64,000 nucleotides of DNA from 2-01-FULL-41-14 sp046317875 (GCA_046317875.1 JBKCVN010000026.1:22528-86527); one strand, 5' to 3'. Shown: positions 17,957-27,563, counted from the stretch's first letter. Program-made: numbers and translations. The notes: generated by a model not told the origin, from the sequence alone.

Positions 17957-19201
17957 ATGTTTAAAGTTATGGCAACGGGCAGAAATCTGATTCTTTTTTT
18001 ATGGGTCTGCATCAGTTTTTTTTCGGTTTCAAATTCCAAAAATACTTCAGAATTTGTGAATAATGCTTATCACGCGGAAGGGCTGTCTGTGGAAGTCAGG
18101 CAAAATCTAGTCCAAAAAGGATATGACTTATTGCGTCGCCTTCAGGAAGGTGAGGCATTACCCGAACAAACAGCGATTTTTTCAGAGAAAGTTCTTCTGG
18201 CTGTCCGAAAAAAATCACCTTCCAAAAAAAGCCAAAATGTGTCTGATTTTGAATTGGTTCGACGGGCAAAGCTAGAGAATATCATTGCCATAGTATGGGC
18301 ATTGGCGGATTATGGAAACAGCATAGATTCTGTGTTTGCCAGCGGTGCCTTTAGTGTGGTGGAGGCGGACGAAAGGTTATCAAAACTCTTTCAAGAGTAT
18401 GTAATGTACACCTCGCGGCTGAAAGACTTGAAAAAGCTTTCGAATGGTGTTTTCGTCTCGATTAACCCCTGGGCCAATAAATTTGTATACAATAGACATC
18501 CCCGCCTTCGTGCATCTAGCCATTATAAAAAAGGATTGACCACCTATCAGTTTGGTATTGATGCCCGCTTTGCCAAGAATGGGCCTTCTTTGCCGGTGTT
18601 TCCCTTTAAAACCCGGCATCTTTTAGTGGGACGTGTTAAAACCTTTACAGGATTGCCCAAAACTTTTGTGAAATATGAATCCTATGGAAGTGCGGATATC
18701 AATTCTGCCATAAATCATCTGAATGAATTTATGCAGGTGGTTAAATTTAAAACGGCGCCCTTGGAAAAACGCAGTGAGAAGAAGATAAGGCCCGAGTTGT
18801 TAAGGGCTTTTGCCCCCTTAAAACAGGCCCTGATGGCCCTTCCGGATAAGGGAACATCATTTTTGTATCCATCCTTAAGCAATATGCCATCCATCGATGG
18901 TCGATTAGCAGCTAAGGCCTTTGATGCCGTTTTCAAAGATAGAAAATATAAGGCTGCAGGGAAAAGCTATGATCTTGCCACCTTATCCTTAATGGCGGTT
19001 TTAAGTTATCGTTTTTCACAAGATGAAATTATTAAAGGGCATGCTGCCGGATTTTTGAATGCCGTGGAGGGTATGTATCATGATGGAAGGGGAACCTCAG
19101 CTGTAGGCCTAACCATTCAGCAAGTGCTGAGAACCGATTCCTTGTTGTTTTATCGTACCGGCAATGAAGTGGTTTTGAATTTAAGAAACGTTACATATTA
19201 A
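17957..19201 (+). CDS. Secreted protein of unknown function (414 aa)
   Basis: The protein has a Sec signal (basic start then LILFLWVCISFFSVSNS) and a basic, mostly helical mature region with no domain I recognise. The start at ATG 17957 is fixed by AGGAGAGG at 17942-17949. A GNAT protein, also with a signal peptide, lies 65 bp downstream on the same strand, so the two may be cotranscribed. It could be a secreted effector or a periplasmic protein; nothing in the sequence decides. Confidence 0.75.
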   Translation: MFKVMATGRNLILFLWVCISFFSVSNSKNTSEFVNNAYHAEGLSVEVRQNLVQKGYDLLRRLQEGEALPEQTAIFSEKVLLAVRKKSPSKKSQNVSDFELVRRAKLENIIAIVWALADYGNSIDSVFASGAFSVVEADERLSKLFQEYVMYTSRLKDLKKLSNGVFVSINPWANKFVYNRHPRLRASSHYKKGLTTYQFGIDARFAKNGPSLPVFPFKTRHLLVGRVKTFTGLPKTFVKYESYGSADINSAINHLNEFMQVVKFKTAPLEKRSEKKIRPELLRAFAPLKQALMALPDKGTSFLYPSLSNMPSIDGRLAAKAFDAVFKDRKYKAAGKSYDLATLSLMAVLSYRFSQDEIIKGHAAGFLNAVEGMYHDGRGTSAVGLTIQQVLRTDSLLFYRTGNEVVLNLRNVTY

Positions 19202-19266
19202 ATATATGAGTATTGACTATATATAAAGCTGTTCTTATATTTTAGATATAATAATACAGGAAAATC

Positions 19267-20001
19267 ATGAATTTAATACGTTTCTTATGGGTTGGGTTGT
19301 TTTTGCAATGCGGGATTGTTTTATCCAATCCTTTTGAGTCTGGCGAATGGGACCCCTATCGATTAAAAAACCATGCCCATGTTTTGTCTTTTTCAACCGA
19401 TCGCTTGATACTTCGGCCTGTTACATCAAAAAACTTTCAGCATTTGTTTGAAGAAGGGAAAAAGCTGTTCTCGCAAGACCAAGTCTTGGCTTATTGGGGT
19501 GGGTCGCGTACCGATACGGACGAAAATACAACAAAGTGGGAAGGTTTTTTAACACGGTGCTTGCATCGGCAAGAAGCAGGATTGCTCAGTTGGAAAGCCG
19601 TTTATCTTAAAGAAACCAAAACATTTTTGGGGTTTGTGGGTGGGAATAGATATGTAGATGCCCGGGATACACACACATCTTATAATGGAGCCATTGAAAT
19701 AGCTTATGCCTTTCATCCCGAAGGTTGGGGAAAGGGATATGCCACCGAAGCGCTGAGAGGATTCTTATCGTTTGATGTGGGCCGTTTAGAAAACTATAGT
19801 TATGTGTTTGCCACGGTTCACCCTGAGAATACGCCTTCGATTAAAGTGTTAAAAGACAAAGCAGGTTTGCACGCCTGGACCCTGGATCAGGATATCCCCG
19901 CCTTTTTAAAACGTGAAAATCGTCAGTTTTATAAGATTGATAAAGACGAGCTTCTTTCAAAGAAGCTGCCAAGAGTTAAAGCTGTTTCTTTTAGAGTTTA
20001 A
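19267..20001 (+). CDS. GNAT-family N-acetyltransferase with a signal peptide
   Basis: 244 residues. Residues 1-20 form a convincing Sec signal (MNLIRFLWVGLFLQCGIVLS). A RimJ/RimL-type GNAT domain starts near residue 45 (STDRLILRPVTSKNF), with the acetyl-CoA loop HPEGWGKGYATEAL and the helix HPENTPSIKVL. Enzymes of this type acetylate N-termini or small molecules using acetyl-CoA, a cytosolic cofactor, so export is odd. AGGA seven bases upstream supports the start, which includes the signal. It may be a host-directed effector (inference), or the leader may act as a membrane anchor. Confidence 0.82.
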   Translation: MNLIRFLWVGLFLQCGIVLSNPFESGEWDPYRLKNHAHVLSFSTDRLILRPVTSKNFQHLFEEGKKLFSQDQVLAYWGGSRTDTDENTTKWEGFLTRCLHRQEAGLLSWKAVYLKETKTFLGFVGGNRYVDARDTHTSYNGAIEIAYAFHPEGWGKGYATEALRGFLSFDVGRLENYSYVFATVHPENTPSIKVLKDKAGLHAWTLDQDIPAFLKRENRQFYKIDKDELLSKKLPRVKAVSFRV

Positions 20002-20015
20002 TTAAACACTTAACC

Positions 20016-21203
20016 TTAATCTTCTTGCAGTACTTTTAATTCAAATTGGGGCAAGATGGCGATCAGATGTTCCACCAATTCCGCTTGAATATGCTCGTGA
20101 GGTTTCAAAGCCGTTTCTTTGGTATAGGCATAGACTTCCACAGGAAGTCCCCCGTTAGACTGGGGTTTCAAAATGCGGGCCATAAAATTAACATCGGTTT
20201 TGAGGAACCGATTGTCTTGTTCCAATAACGCTTCGATATAAATCCGAAATAGTCCCAGATTGGTAAGGGGCAGGGACGTTGTTTCTTTGTTTTGTTTCAA
20301 GTAAAAATCCATCACAGGAATTTTTTTTAGGTTTTCAGAAAGACTGTCATCCAAAAACTTAATAGTGTGGTTATCGATCACCAAATGGGTTTGAAAGCGA
20401 CGTCCGCCAAATTCAAACATGCCCCGCCAATTTTTAACCACATTTGTGGTGACGTAATAGGGGGGAATGGTGGAAATGGTTTTATCAAAGTTTTGTACTT
20501 TAATGGTGTGTAGTGACATCTCTATAATATGACCCGAAATGTTCTTTTCGGGGATTTCTATCCAATCCCCCTTTTGCATCATGTTTGATGAAGCAAGTTG
20601 AACACTAGACACAAAGGATAACAAGGAATCTTTAAATACCATGGTAATGATGGCCATGGCAGCCCCCAGGCCCGTTAAGAAGGTGAGGGGAGATTTATCC
20701 AAAAGATGGGAAATGATCAGAATCCCAAAAACAAAGAAGATGAAAATTTTCACAAACTGTACATAGCTTCGAATGGGCCATCTTTGGCTTTTGGGCCGCC
20801 GTTGGTAGGCCTTTTCCACCCCATTCATAATGGTATTGGCGAGAATGGCAAACAGGCACAAAATATAGGTGATCAGAATTTTTTCGATGGATTTCAAAAT
20901 CTTTTTTAGGGCAAGTTCTTCTGGGCTGCCAAATAAAAGGGGCAGCATCAAAAATAAAATTAGGGGAACGGCCACCATTAATAAACGTCGCAGAAGGGAT
21001 ATTTCTGCAATAATTTTTTCAGTTTCGGGGTAATGTCGCACCACAAATAATTGGAACCTTTTAAAGAAGGCACGGCTGAGAATTTTATGGATCATCACAC
21101 CGGCCGCAGCAGTGACGACCACAACCGTAAGGGTGGTAGCAAGGGAACTAAGGTGATGGCCTATTTTTAACGCGGCATAAAAACTGTATAATTTTTCAAT
21201 CAT
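20016..21203 (-). CDS. MscS-family mechanosensitive channel, YbdG type
   Basis: 395 residues with about five membrane helices, then the MscS pore and beta domain: LTGLGAAMAIITMVFKDSLLSFVSSVQLA (a pore-lining helix and vestibule start, given here as residues roughly 178-206), followed by GDWIEIPEKNISG and VQNFDKTISTIPPYY. This matches the YbdG/MscM branch, which guards against mild osmotic downshock in the inner membrane. It is convergent with the GNAT gene and stands alone. Confidence 0.88.
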   Translation of the reverse strand: MIEKLYSFYAALKIGHHLSSLATTLTVVVVTAAAGVMIHKILSRAFFKRFQLFVVRHYPETEKIIAEISLLRRLLMVAVPLILFLMLPLLFGSPEELALKKILKSIEKILITYILCLFAILANTIMNGVEKAYQRRPKSQRWPIRSYVQFVKIFIFFVFGILIISHLLDKSPLTFLTGLGAAMAIITMVFKDSLLSFVSSVQLASSNMMQKGDWIEIPEKNISGHIIEMSLHTIKVQNFDKTISTIPPYYVTTNVVKNWRGMFEFGGRRFQTHLVIDNHTIKFLDDSLSENLKKIPVMDFYLKQNKETTSLPLTNLGLFRIYIEALLEQDNRFLKTDVNFMARILKPQSNGGLPVEVYAYTKETALKPHEHIQAELVEHLIAILPQFELKVLQED

Positions 21204-21343
21204 TTATTTTCTCTTTTTATTTTAGTTTATCCTGGGGACTAAGGTGTTTGTCAACCAAAGGAGATTAAAAACCTGGGAATAAGCTTGCCATGGGGGATGA
21301 ACTGGGGTAAATTGCCTATTATTTAAGCAATTTTGGAAAATAA

Positions 21344-22324
21344 ATGTTAAAAATTAGATCAATAGAGTTGGATTCAAATGTGTTATTGGCCCCCATGTCG
21401 GGTGTGTCCGATTTACCTTTTCGGCGGCTGGTGAAAAAGCACGGGGGGGTGGGGTTGGTCATATCTGAAATGATTGCCAGCCGGGCCATGATTTTGGAAA
21501 CCAAACAATCCTTATTAAAAGCTAAGTATGATCTAGAAGATTTTCCCCAAGTTGTGCAATTGGCGGGATGCGAACCAGAGGTAATGGCAGAAGCAGCCAA
21601 ACTGAACGAAGATCGGGGTGCCTCAGTTATTGATATCAACATGGGCTGCCCGGTGAAGAAGGTGACCAATGGTTATGCGGGGTCAGCCTTGATGAAGGAT
21701 GAAGTGCTGGCCTCAAAAATTATTGAAGCCACCGTTAAGGCTGTGAAGGTTCCCGTTACATTGAAAATGAGAATGGGGTGGGATTATAATAATTTGAACG
21801 CCCCCAAGTTAGCCAGAATTGCCCAGGATCATGGGATTCAAATGATTACGGTGCATGGGCGTACTCGGTGTCAGCTGTATAATGGAACGGCTAACTGGCC
21901 CTTTATTCGCCAAGTTAAGGAGGCAGTGTCCATTCCGGTGGTGGGAAATGGCGATGTTAAAACGTGTGAAGATGCACAGCGTTTATTAACAGAGTCAGGG
22001 GCTGACGGCGTTATGGTGGGCCGTGGGACGTATGGTCGGCCCTGGTTTATTTCCCAAATTACCCATTTTTTGAAGACGGGCGAAAAATTACCGGACCCCT
22101 GTTTAGAATCCCAAAAAGAAATTATCTTGGAACATATCGAGGATATGATTGCCCATTACGGAGAATATACGGGCGTTCGGATGGCCCGCAAACATTTGGG
22201 ATGGTATAGTCGTGGCCTTCATAGTTCGGCCGAATTTCGGGTGAAAGTCAACCAGGAAGAAACATCGCTAGGCCTGAAAAACTTGATGCATGAGTTTTAT
22301 AAAGCTTTAGATGGGGAGCTATAG
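21344..22324 (+). CDS. dusB: tRNA-dihydrouridine synthase B
   Basis: A 326-residue FMN enzyme: LAPMSGVSDLPFRRL, VQLAGCEPEVMA, the signature INMGCPVKKVTNGYAGSAL with the catalytic Cys, HGRTRCQLYNGTANW and VVGNGDVKT. It reduces uridines in the tRNA D-loop. In alphaproteobacteria (nifR3) it usually precedes ntrB-ntrC; in gammaproteobacteria it precedes fis. Here a Fis-like gene follows by 2 bp. Confidence 0.95.
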   Translation: MLKIRSIELDSNVLLAPMSGVSDLPFRRLVKKHGGVGLVISEMIASRAMILETKQSLLKAKYDLEDFPQVVQLAGCEPEVMAEAAKLNEDRGASVIDINMGCPVKKVTNGYAGSALMKDEVLASKIIEATVKAVKVPVTLKMRMGWDYNNLNAPKLARIAQDHGIQMITVHGRTRCQLYNGTANWPFIRQVKEAVSIPVVGNGDVKTCEDAQRLLTESGADGVMVGRGTYGRPWFISQITHFLKTGEKLPDPCLESQKEIILEHIEDMIAHYGEYTGVRMARKHLGWYSRGLHSSAEFRVKVNQEETSLGLKNLMHEFYKALDGEL

Positions 22325-22326
22325 TT

Positions 22327-22611
22327 ATGGATCAGAAAAACCCATCCCCCCTAACCTTAAGTCAACTGGTAGAGACCTATTTAGAATCGCAAAAAGAAAA
22401 TTTATTTTATTTAAATAATTTGCATGATCTAGTGATTCAAGAAGCGGAACGGGCCTTGATCGAGTTGGTACTGAAGAAAACCCGCTATAACCAATCAAAA
22501 GCAGCGGTTATGTTGGGGCTAAACCGCAATACACTAAAGAAAAAAATGCTGGCTTTGAATTTGTTAAAAGACAGGGAAAAAAATGCTGCAAAAAATAAAG
22601 ACAAGTTTTAA
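22327..22611 (+). CDS. fis: Fis-like DNA-binding protein
   Basis: A 94-residue protein that aligns along its length to enterobacterial Fis rather than only to the C-terminal helix-turn-helix of NtrC: NNLHDLVIQEAERALIELVL corresponds to the Fis core helices, and NQSKAAVMLGLNRNTLKKK to the DNA-binding helix-turn-helix (Fis has NQTRAALMMGINRGTLRKK). Fis bends DNA and organises the nucleoid and rRNA promoters. It sits in a dusB-fis pair as in gammaproteobacteria, immediately ahead of ntrY. An alternative is a remnant NtrC output domain. Confidence 0.85.
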   Translation: MDQKNPSPLTLSQLVETYLESQKENLFYLNNLHDLVIQEAERALIELVLKKTRYNQSKAAVMLGLNRNTLKKKMLALNLLKDREKNAAKNKDKF

Positions 22612-24790
22612 ATCTTTTTACTTTTTATCTTTCCAAAAGTTGCGCTTGGGGGAACAGATTCCCCTGACCCTTATTTTGGTGGGACTGTTCTTTGGGCTGC
22701 TGACCATTGGTGTTTTGGCTGGTTTTTCTGTTTTAAACATGCAGCCGCGCTATTTGTTGGTTTTGTTGGCCTTAGATGTTATCGTCTTGCTGTCGTTGGG
22801 TGTGGTGATTGCCAAAAAAATAGTCAAGATTTGGGTGGACCGGCAGCGGGGGTTGGCGGGTTCGAAAATCCATGTGCGCATCACCGCTTTATTTGCTTTG
22901 GTCTCGATTATTCCCGCCATCACCATGACCATTTTTGCCATTTTATTTTTTCATTATGGTCTGCAAGATTGGTTTAGTGGGCGCATAAAATCAGCGCTTT
23001 CGGAATCGGTGGCGGTATCTAATTCTTATTTAGCCGAACATCGCACCATTGTGGCCAAAGATGCGACCCTTATGGCCTATGATTTGAATAAAGAATTGCC
23101 GGAATTGGTGAAAAATCGTGCCAATTTCGATCAATACCTCACTATGATGGCTTCGATCCGATCCTTAACTGAAGCGATTGTTTTTGATCGGGATCAAAAG
23201 CTGCTGGGGCGGTCCCATCTTAGTTTTGCACTACAGTTTGAACCCTTGCCCAGTAGGGCCTTGCAAGAAGCCCAAAGTGGGAAAGTGGCATTATTGAATA
23301 GCCAAGCGCATGACCGGGTTAGGGCCTTGATCGAGCTGCCAGGACGTCCTGGAGTTTATTTGTTTGTGGGACGATCGGTGGATCCCCAGGTTCTCCAGCA
23401 TTTAAAAAAGTCTGAAGAAATATTTAAAGAATATGGCGTATTAGAAGGCCAGCGCACAGGATTTGAATTGCTCATTATGGCTTTGTTTGCTGTGGTCGCC
23501 TTATTATTATTATTGGCGGCCATTTGGACGGGTATTTCGTTAGCCAGTCGTCTGATCGCGCCCATCCGACATTTAATTGATGCGGCCGAAAAGATGCGGG
23601 TAGGACATTTGAATATCCGTGTGCCCGAGTCCCCCAAGGACCATGAAGATGAAATGAATGTTTTAAGTCGATCATTCAATAGAATGGCCTTTAAGATTCA
23701 ACAGCAACAACAAGATTTGATGAAAACCAACCGCGAATTGGAAACCCAAAAGCAATTCATTGAATCCACCTTGGCGGGCGTTTCGGTGGGGGTTATTGGA
23801 TTGGATGAGAAGGGCAAAATTCTCTATCCCAACCAATTAGCGTCTAGCCTGTTAGATATTGATCTTTCCAAAAAAATAGGACAAAAACTTTTATCCGTTT
23901 TTCCCCCCTTGGCACATGTTCTAGAGACACCCTTAAAAACAAAGATACCTTTTTTTGAACAGCAAGCGACCTTTCAGATTAGAGGTGTCTCACATGCTTT
24001 CTTAATTCGTGTTTTATCGGAAACGGACGAAAAGGGATCCATTCAAGGCTATGTGGTGACTTTGGATGAAATTACCCATTTGTTAGATGCTCAGAAAAAA
24101 GCGGCTTGGTCAGATGTGGCGCGCCGTGTGGCCCACGAAATTAAAAACCCTTTAACACCCATTCATTTATCCGCCGAGCGCATGCGGAGGAGATACTTGA
24201 AGGAGATCAAAACCTCCCCAGAAACTTTTATTGAATGTATCGATACGATTATCCGCCAGGTGGCTTATATCGGAAATATGGTTTCCGAATTTTCTTCTTT
24301 TGCACGCATGCCTTTGGCCTTGATGCAAAACCAAGATTTATCCGTGATCGTTAATCAGGTAGTGTCCCTGCAAAAAAATGTAAAGCCCGATTTGTTAGAC
24401 TTTACCGTGAAGCTGCCCCATGAGCCCGTGATGGTGACCTGTGATGAGCAGCAAGTGTCACAGGCCTTATTGAATGTGGTAAAAAACTCGATGGAATCCA
24501 TATTGGAAAATCCCGATAGGAACGAGAAGGGGCAAATAAATATGTCGCTGAGCCTATCGAAAACAACTGTAACCATTTCTATCGAAGATAATGGGCCCGG
24601 CTTCCCCAAGGATCTGCAAGATAACTTAATGGATCCTTATGTGACCACTCGGCCCAAGGGTACGGGGTTAGGTTTATCTATTGTAAAGCGTATTATGGAA
24701 GATCACAAAGGCAAGTTGGTCTTGGAAAATAAGGACAAAGGGACTGGGGCCCGGGTTTCTTTGGTATTTCCAAGGGTGGAAAATGTATGA
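22583..24790 (+). CDS. ntrY: Sensor histidine kinase NtrY
   Basis: 735 residues in NtrY order: three or four N-terminal membrane helices, a periplasmic sensor region, a further helix (about 294-316), HAMP (RLIAPIRHLIDAAEKMRVG), PAS (ESTLAGVSVGVIGLDEKG), HisKA with the phospho-acceptor His in RVAHEIKNPLTP, and HATPase_c (NVVKNSMESI, EDNGPGF, GTGLGLSIV). It is a redox/nitrogen sensor that phosphorylates NtrX. The start overlaps fis by 29 bases with AGGG upstream. Confidence 0.95.
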   Translation: MLQKIKTSFKSFYFLSFQKLRLGEQIPLTLILVGLFFGLLTIGVLAGFSVLNMQPRYLLVLLALDVIVLLSLGVVIAKKIVKIWVDRQRGLAGSKIHVRITALFALVSIIPAITMTIFAILFFHYGLQDWFSGRIKSALSESVAVSNSYLAEHRTIVAKDATLMAYDLNKELPELVKNRANFDQYLTMMASIRSLTEAIVFDRDQKLLGRSHLSFALQFEPLPSRALQEAQSGKVALLNSQAHDRVRALIELPGRPGVYLFVGRSVDPQVLQHLKKSEEIFKEYGVLEGQRTGFELLIMALFAVVALLLLLAAIWTGISLASRLIAPIRHLIDAAEKMRVGHLNIRVPESPKDHEDEMNVLSRSFNRMAFKIQQQQQDLMKTNRELETQKQFIESTLAGVSVGVIGLDEKGKILYPNQLASSLLDIDLSKKIGQKLLSVFPPLAHVLETPLKTKIPFFEQQATFQIRGVSHAFLIRVLSETDEKGSIQGYVVTLDEITHLLDAQKKAAWSDVARRVAHEIKNPLTPIHLSAERMRRRYLKEIKTSPETFIECIDTIIRQVAYIGNMVSEFSSFARMPLALMQNQDLSVIVNQVVSLQKNVKPDLLDFTVKLPHEPVMVTCDEQQVSQALLNVVKNSMESILENPDRNEKGQINMSLSLSKTTVTISIEDNGPGFPKDLQDNLMDPYVTTRPKGTGLGLSIVKRIMEDHKGKLVLENKDKGTGARVSLVFPRVENV

Positions 24791-24815
24791 TAAGGTCATC
24801 TGAGAGGATTTTTTT

Positions 24816-26195
24816 ATGAAGCATACCATTTTAATTGTGGATGACCAATCTGATATCCGTCAGCTGCTGGCTGGAATTTTATCTGATGAAGGGTATGAAA
24901 CCATAGCGGTTGAAAGTGGAGAGGAAGCTTTAGAAAAAATAGAAAGTCACGGCCCCCATGTGGTGCTTCTGGATGTATGGTTGGCCAATCCCCGATTTGA
25001 TGGTGTCTATTTCCTAGATTTGATTAAGCAAAAAGATCCCCTATTGCCCGTGATCATGATTAGTGGTCATGGCACTGTGGAAACAGCTGTGAGTTCACTG
25101 AAGAAAGGGGCCTATGATTTTATCGAAAAACCCTTCAAGACTGAACGATTGTTGGCCACCATTGAGCGGGCTTTAGAATTTTCCTTGTTGCAAAAAGAAC
25201 TCCATCTTTTGAAAGAAGGGCTGGAAAAGCCCACAGAAATTGTGGGGATCTCTTCTGAGAGTGTGGCGCTGAGGCAAACAGTTGATCGGGTGGCCAGAAC
25301 CAATGGGCGTATTTTAATTGAAGGCCCCTTGGGAGCTGGCAAACAGTCTTTGGCTTATCTGATTCATGAGAAATCCATACGAAAAGGAAAGCCTTTTGTT
25401 GTGGTTAGTTGTATGGGATTGTCCTCTGAGCTTTTTGACCGTAAATTTTTAGGCTCTTCAACTGCCTTGGGAATTCTAGAGACAGCGGCTGAAGGGACTA
25501 TTTATCTGGATGGTCTACAAGATTTATCGAAGGATGTTCAGTTGAAATTCATGAACATACTAAGGGAAGGAAAGTTTTCCCGTAAAGAGGGGGGCATGGC
25601 TCCCTTAGAGGTCCGGTTTATTTGTGGGTCGAATCTAAACTTAGAAGATCAGGTTAAAGCTGGTGAGTTCCACCAGGATCTTTTTTATCGTTTAAATGTG
25701 ATTCCCCTAAAAATATCGTCCCTGAGCCACAGGTGTGAGGATATTCCCTTATTGGCAGATTCTATGATGACTAGATTGGTCGAAAGTCGCGGTTGTAAAG
25801 AAAAAGAATTCACACCTGAAGCCAAATTAGTTCTGCAATCCTATGATTGGCCCGGGAACGTACGACAGCTGAGAAATGTAATGGAATGGGTTTATATTAC
25901 CTATCCCCAAGAAACCCAAATTACGGGCCAAATGTTGCCTGCCGAAATTCGGTTGGAAAACCAAGAAACTATTTCCCAGGTTTTTAATAAAGAGTGGATT
26001 CTAAGCTTAGAACTGAAGGATGCTAGGGAAAAATTTGAAAAAGTTTATTTGGGTCTTCATATGCGTCGGTTTAATGGGAACATTTCGAAAACCTCGCGTT
26101 CGGTAGGGATGGATCGAACAGCCTTGCATCGTAAAATAAGGCAATTGGGGTTAGTGGCGGACGAGCCCCTTTTGGAAATGGTGGAAGCAGATTAA
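24816..26195 (+). CDS. ntrX: Response regulator NtrX (degenerate AAA+ domain)
   Basis: 459 residues: receiver domain with phospho-acceptor Asp53 (VVLLDVWL), an AAA+ domain and a C-terminal Fis-type helix-turn-helix (KTSRSVGMDRTALHRKI). The ATPase is eroded: the Walker A GPLGAGK (170-176) is kept, but the sigma-54-contacting GAFTGA is absent (the region reads KFLGSSTALGIL) and Walker B reads GTIYLDG (227-233), so the catalytic Glu is Gly. It probably regulates by DNA binding and not as a sigma-54 activator. The pair ntrY-ntrX is cotranscribed. Confidence 0.93.
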   Translation: MKHTILIVDDQSDIRQLLAGILSDEGYETIAVESGEEALEKIESHGPHVVLLDVWLANPRFDGVYFLDLIKQKDPLLPVIMISGHGTVETAVSSLKKGAYDFIEKPFKTERLLATIERALEFSLLQKELHLLKEGLEKPTEIVGISSESVALRQTVDRVARTNGRILIEGPLGAGKQSLAYLIHEKSIRKGKPFVVVSCMGLSSELFDRKFLGSSTALGILETAAEGTIYLDGLQDLSKDVQLKFMNILREGKFSRKEGGMAPLEVRFICGSNLNLEDQVKAGEFHQDLFYRLNVIPLKISSLSHRCEDIPLLADSMMTRLVESRGCKEKEFTPEAKLVLQSYDWPGNVRQLRNVMEWVYITYPQETQITGQMLPAEIRLENQETISQVFNKEWILSLELKDAREKFEKVYLGLHMRRFNGNISKTSRSVGMDRTALHRKIRQLGLVADEPLLEMVEAD

Positions 26196-27563
26196 ATGAA
26201 AGTCGTTATCTGTGGTGCAAATCAAATTGGCTATAACATTGCGTCTTACCTGGCCGCAGAAGAAAACGATATCATCATCATCGACGAATCCCCCGAACAA
26301 ATTGGATATATCCGAGAAACGCTAGACGTTCAGGCCGTGGTTGGCCTGGGGTCCAGGCCTGATTTGTTAGAAGAATTGGCGGGAGATAATACGGACATCT
26401 TGATCGCCGTTATGCCCTCGGATGAACATAACATTATTGCATGCCAAATTGGGCAATCTCTTTTAAACATTCCTGTAAAAATTGCCCATATCCGAAACCA
26501 AAGTTATTTGAATTCGCGTTGGTTGAATAAAAACCTGTCTAGTTTCCCCATTGATTATATTATTTCCCCCGAACGGCAGGTGGCTCAAGTCATTCTGTCC
26601 AACTTGAAAATCCCCGGTGTTATGGAAGTTCTGCACCTGAAAAATTCCGAGTCGTTGGTCTTGTTTCTGCACTTTGATGAACGATCTCCGATGAATAACA
26701 TACCCTTGCGCCAAATAGGCGAGCAGTTTTCGGGATTACCCTTTCGGGTGTTAGGCATCTTCCGAAATGACCAGTTCACTATCCCTCAGGGGCAGGATTA
26801 TTTGCAGGCAGGGGATGATGCTTATATTTTAGTGGAACGAGATAAACTATCCCGGTTCTTGGCGGTGTTTGGAATTAAATCCGAGCCTTTAAATAAAATT
26901 GTGATTGCGGGCGGCGGGAATGTGGGCTTGTATCTGGCCCAGGGTATTTTATCGGATATGCCTGATGTTTCATTAAAGATTATTGAAAACAACCGAGAGC
27001 GGGCCAGGTTTTTGGCAGAAAATTTGGAAAATGTAGTAGTTCTGCATGGGAATGCCATCGATTTAAATGTGATGAAAGAAGCCAAGGTCTCCCAAAGTGA
27101 CATGTTGGTCTCTGTGACTAATGATGACGCGGCTAATATTTTATCTTCCTTGCTGGGAAAGAATTTGGGAGTACCCCGGGTCACGACGTTGGTCAGCAAC
27201 ATGATGTATCCTAAGTTTTTGCCATCGTTGGGTGTGGATAGCATCCTGAATCCTGGATTTATTACTATCTCGACAATTTTAAACCATATCCGCCGAGGAT
27301 CCATTCGGACCGCCCATGTGCTGCAGGGGCAAGTGGGCGAGATTTTTGAGGCGAACGTTCCTTCGGATTCCAAATTGATTGGGGAAAAGTTTGCCCTTTT
27401 GAATGTGAACGAGAAATCCATGGTTGGCGGTATTGTGCGTGATGGTACGTTCTATATTCCCCAGTCTGAAGAGTTTATCGAGGAAGGTGACCACCTGATT
27501 TTATTAGTAAACAACACCTATATTGGGCGGGTGGAGAAGATGTTGCGGTCAAGAAATGAGTAG
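26196..27563 (+). CDS. trkA: Trk potassium uptake regulatory protein TrkA
   Basis: 455 residues with two RCK_N/RCK_C units. The first NAD-binding motif is VVICGANQIGYNIASYL at the N-terminus (GxxxxG variant), the second KIVIAGGGNVGLYLAQG near residue 233. TrkA is the cytoplasmic nucleotide-binding gate of the TrkH/G potassium channel; no trkH lies in this window. The ATG follows the ntrX stop directly, and its end overlaps dat by eight bases. Confidence 0.94.
   Translation: MKVVICGANQIGYNIASYLAAEENDIIIIDESPEQIGYIRETLDVQAVVGLGSRPDLLEELAGDNTDILIAVMPSDEHNIIACQIGQSLLNIPVKIAHIRNQSYLNSRWLNKNLSSFPIDYIISPERQVAQVILSNLKIPGVMEVLHLKNSESLVLFLHFDERSPMNNIPLRQIGEQFSGLPFRVLGIFRNDQFTIPQGQDYLQAGDDAYILVERDKLSRFLAVFGIKSEPLNKIVIAGGGNVGLYLAQGILSDMPDVSLKIIENNRERARFLAENLENVVVLHGNAIDLNVMKEAKVSQSDMLVSVTNDDAANILSSLLGKNLGVPRVTTLVSNMMYPKFLPSLGVDSILNPGFITISTILNHIRRGSIRTAHVLQGQVGEIFEANVPSDSKLIGEKFALLNVNEKSMVGGIVRDGTFYIPQSEEFIEEGDHLILLVNNTYIGRVEKMLRSRNE

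Noticed and set aside
26822..27421. 199-codon minus-strand frame in trkA
   Set aside because: Long only because of codon bias in trkA; no homology pattern and no start signals.
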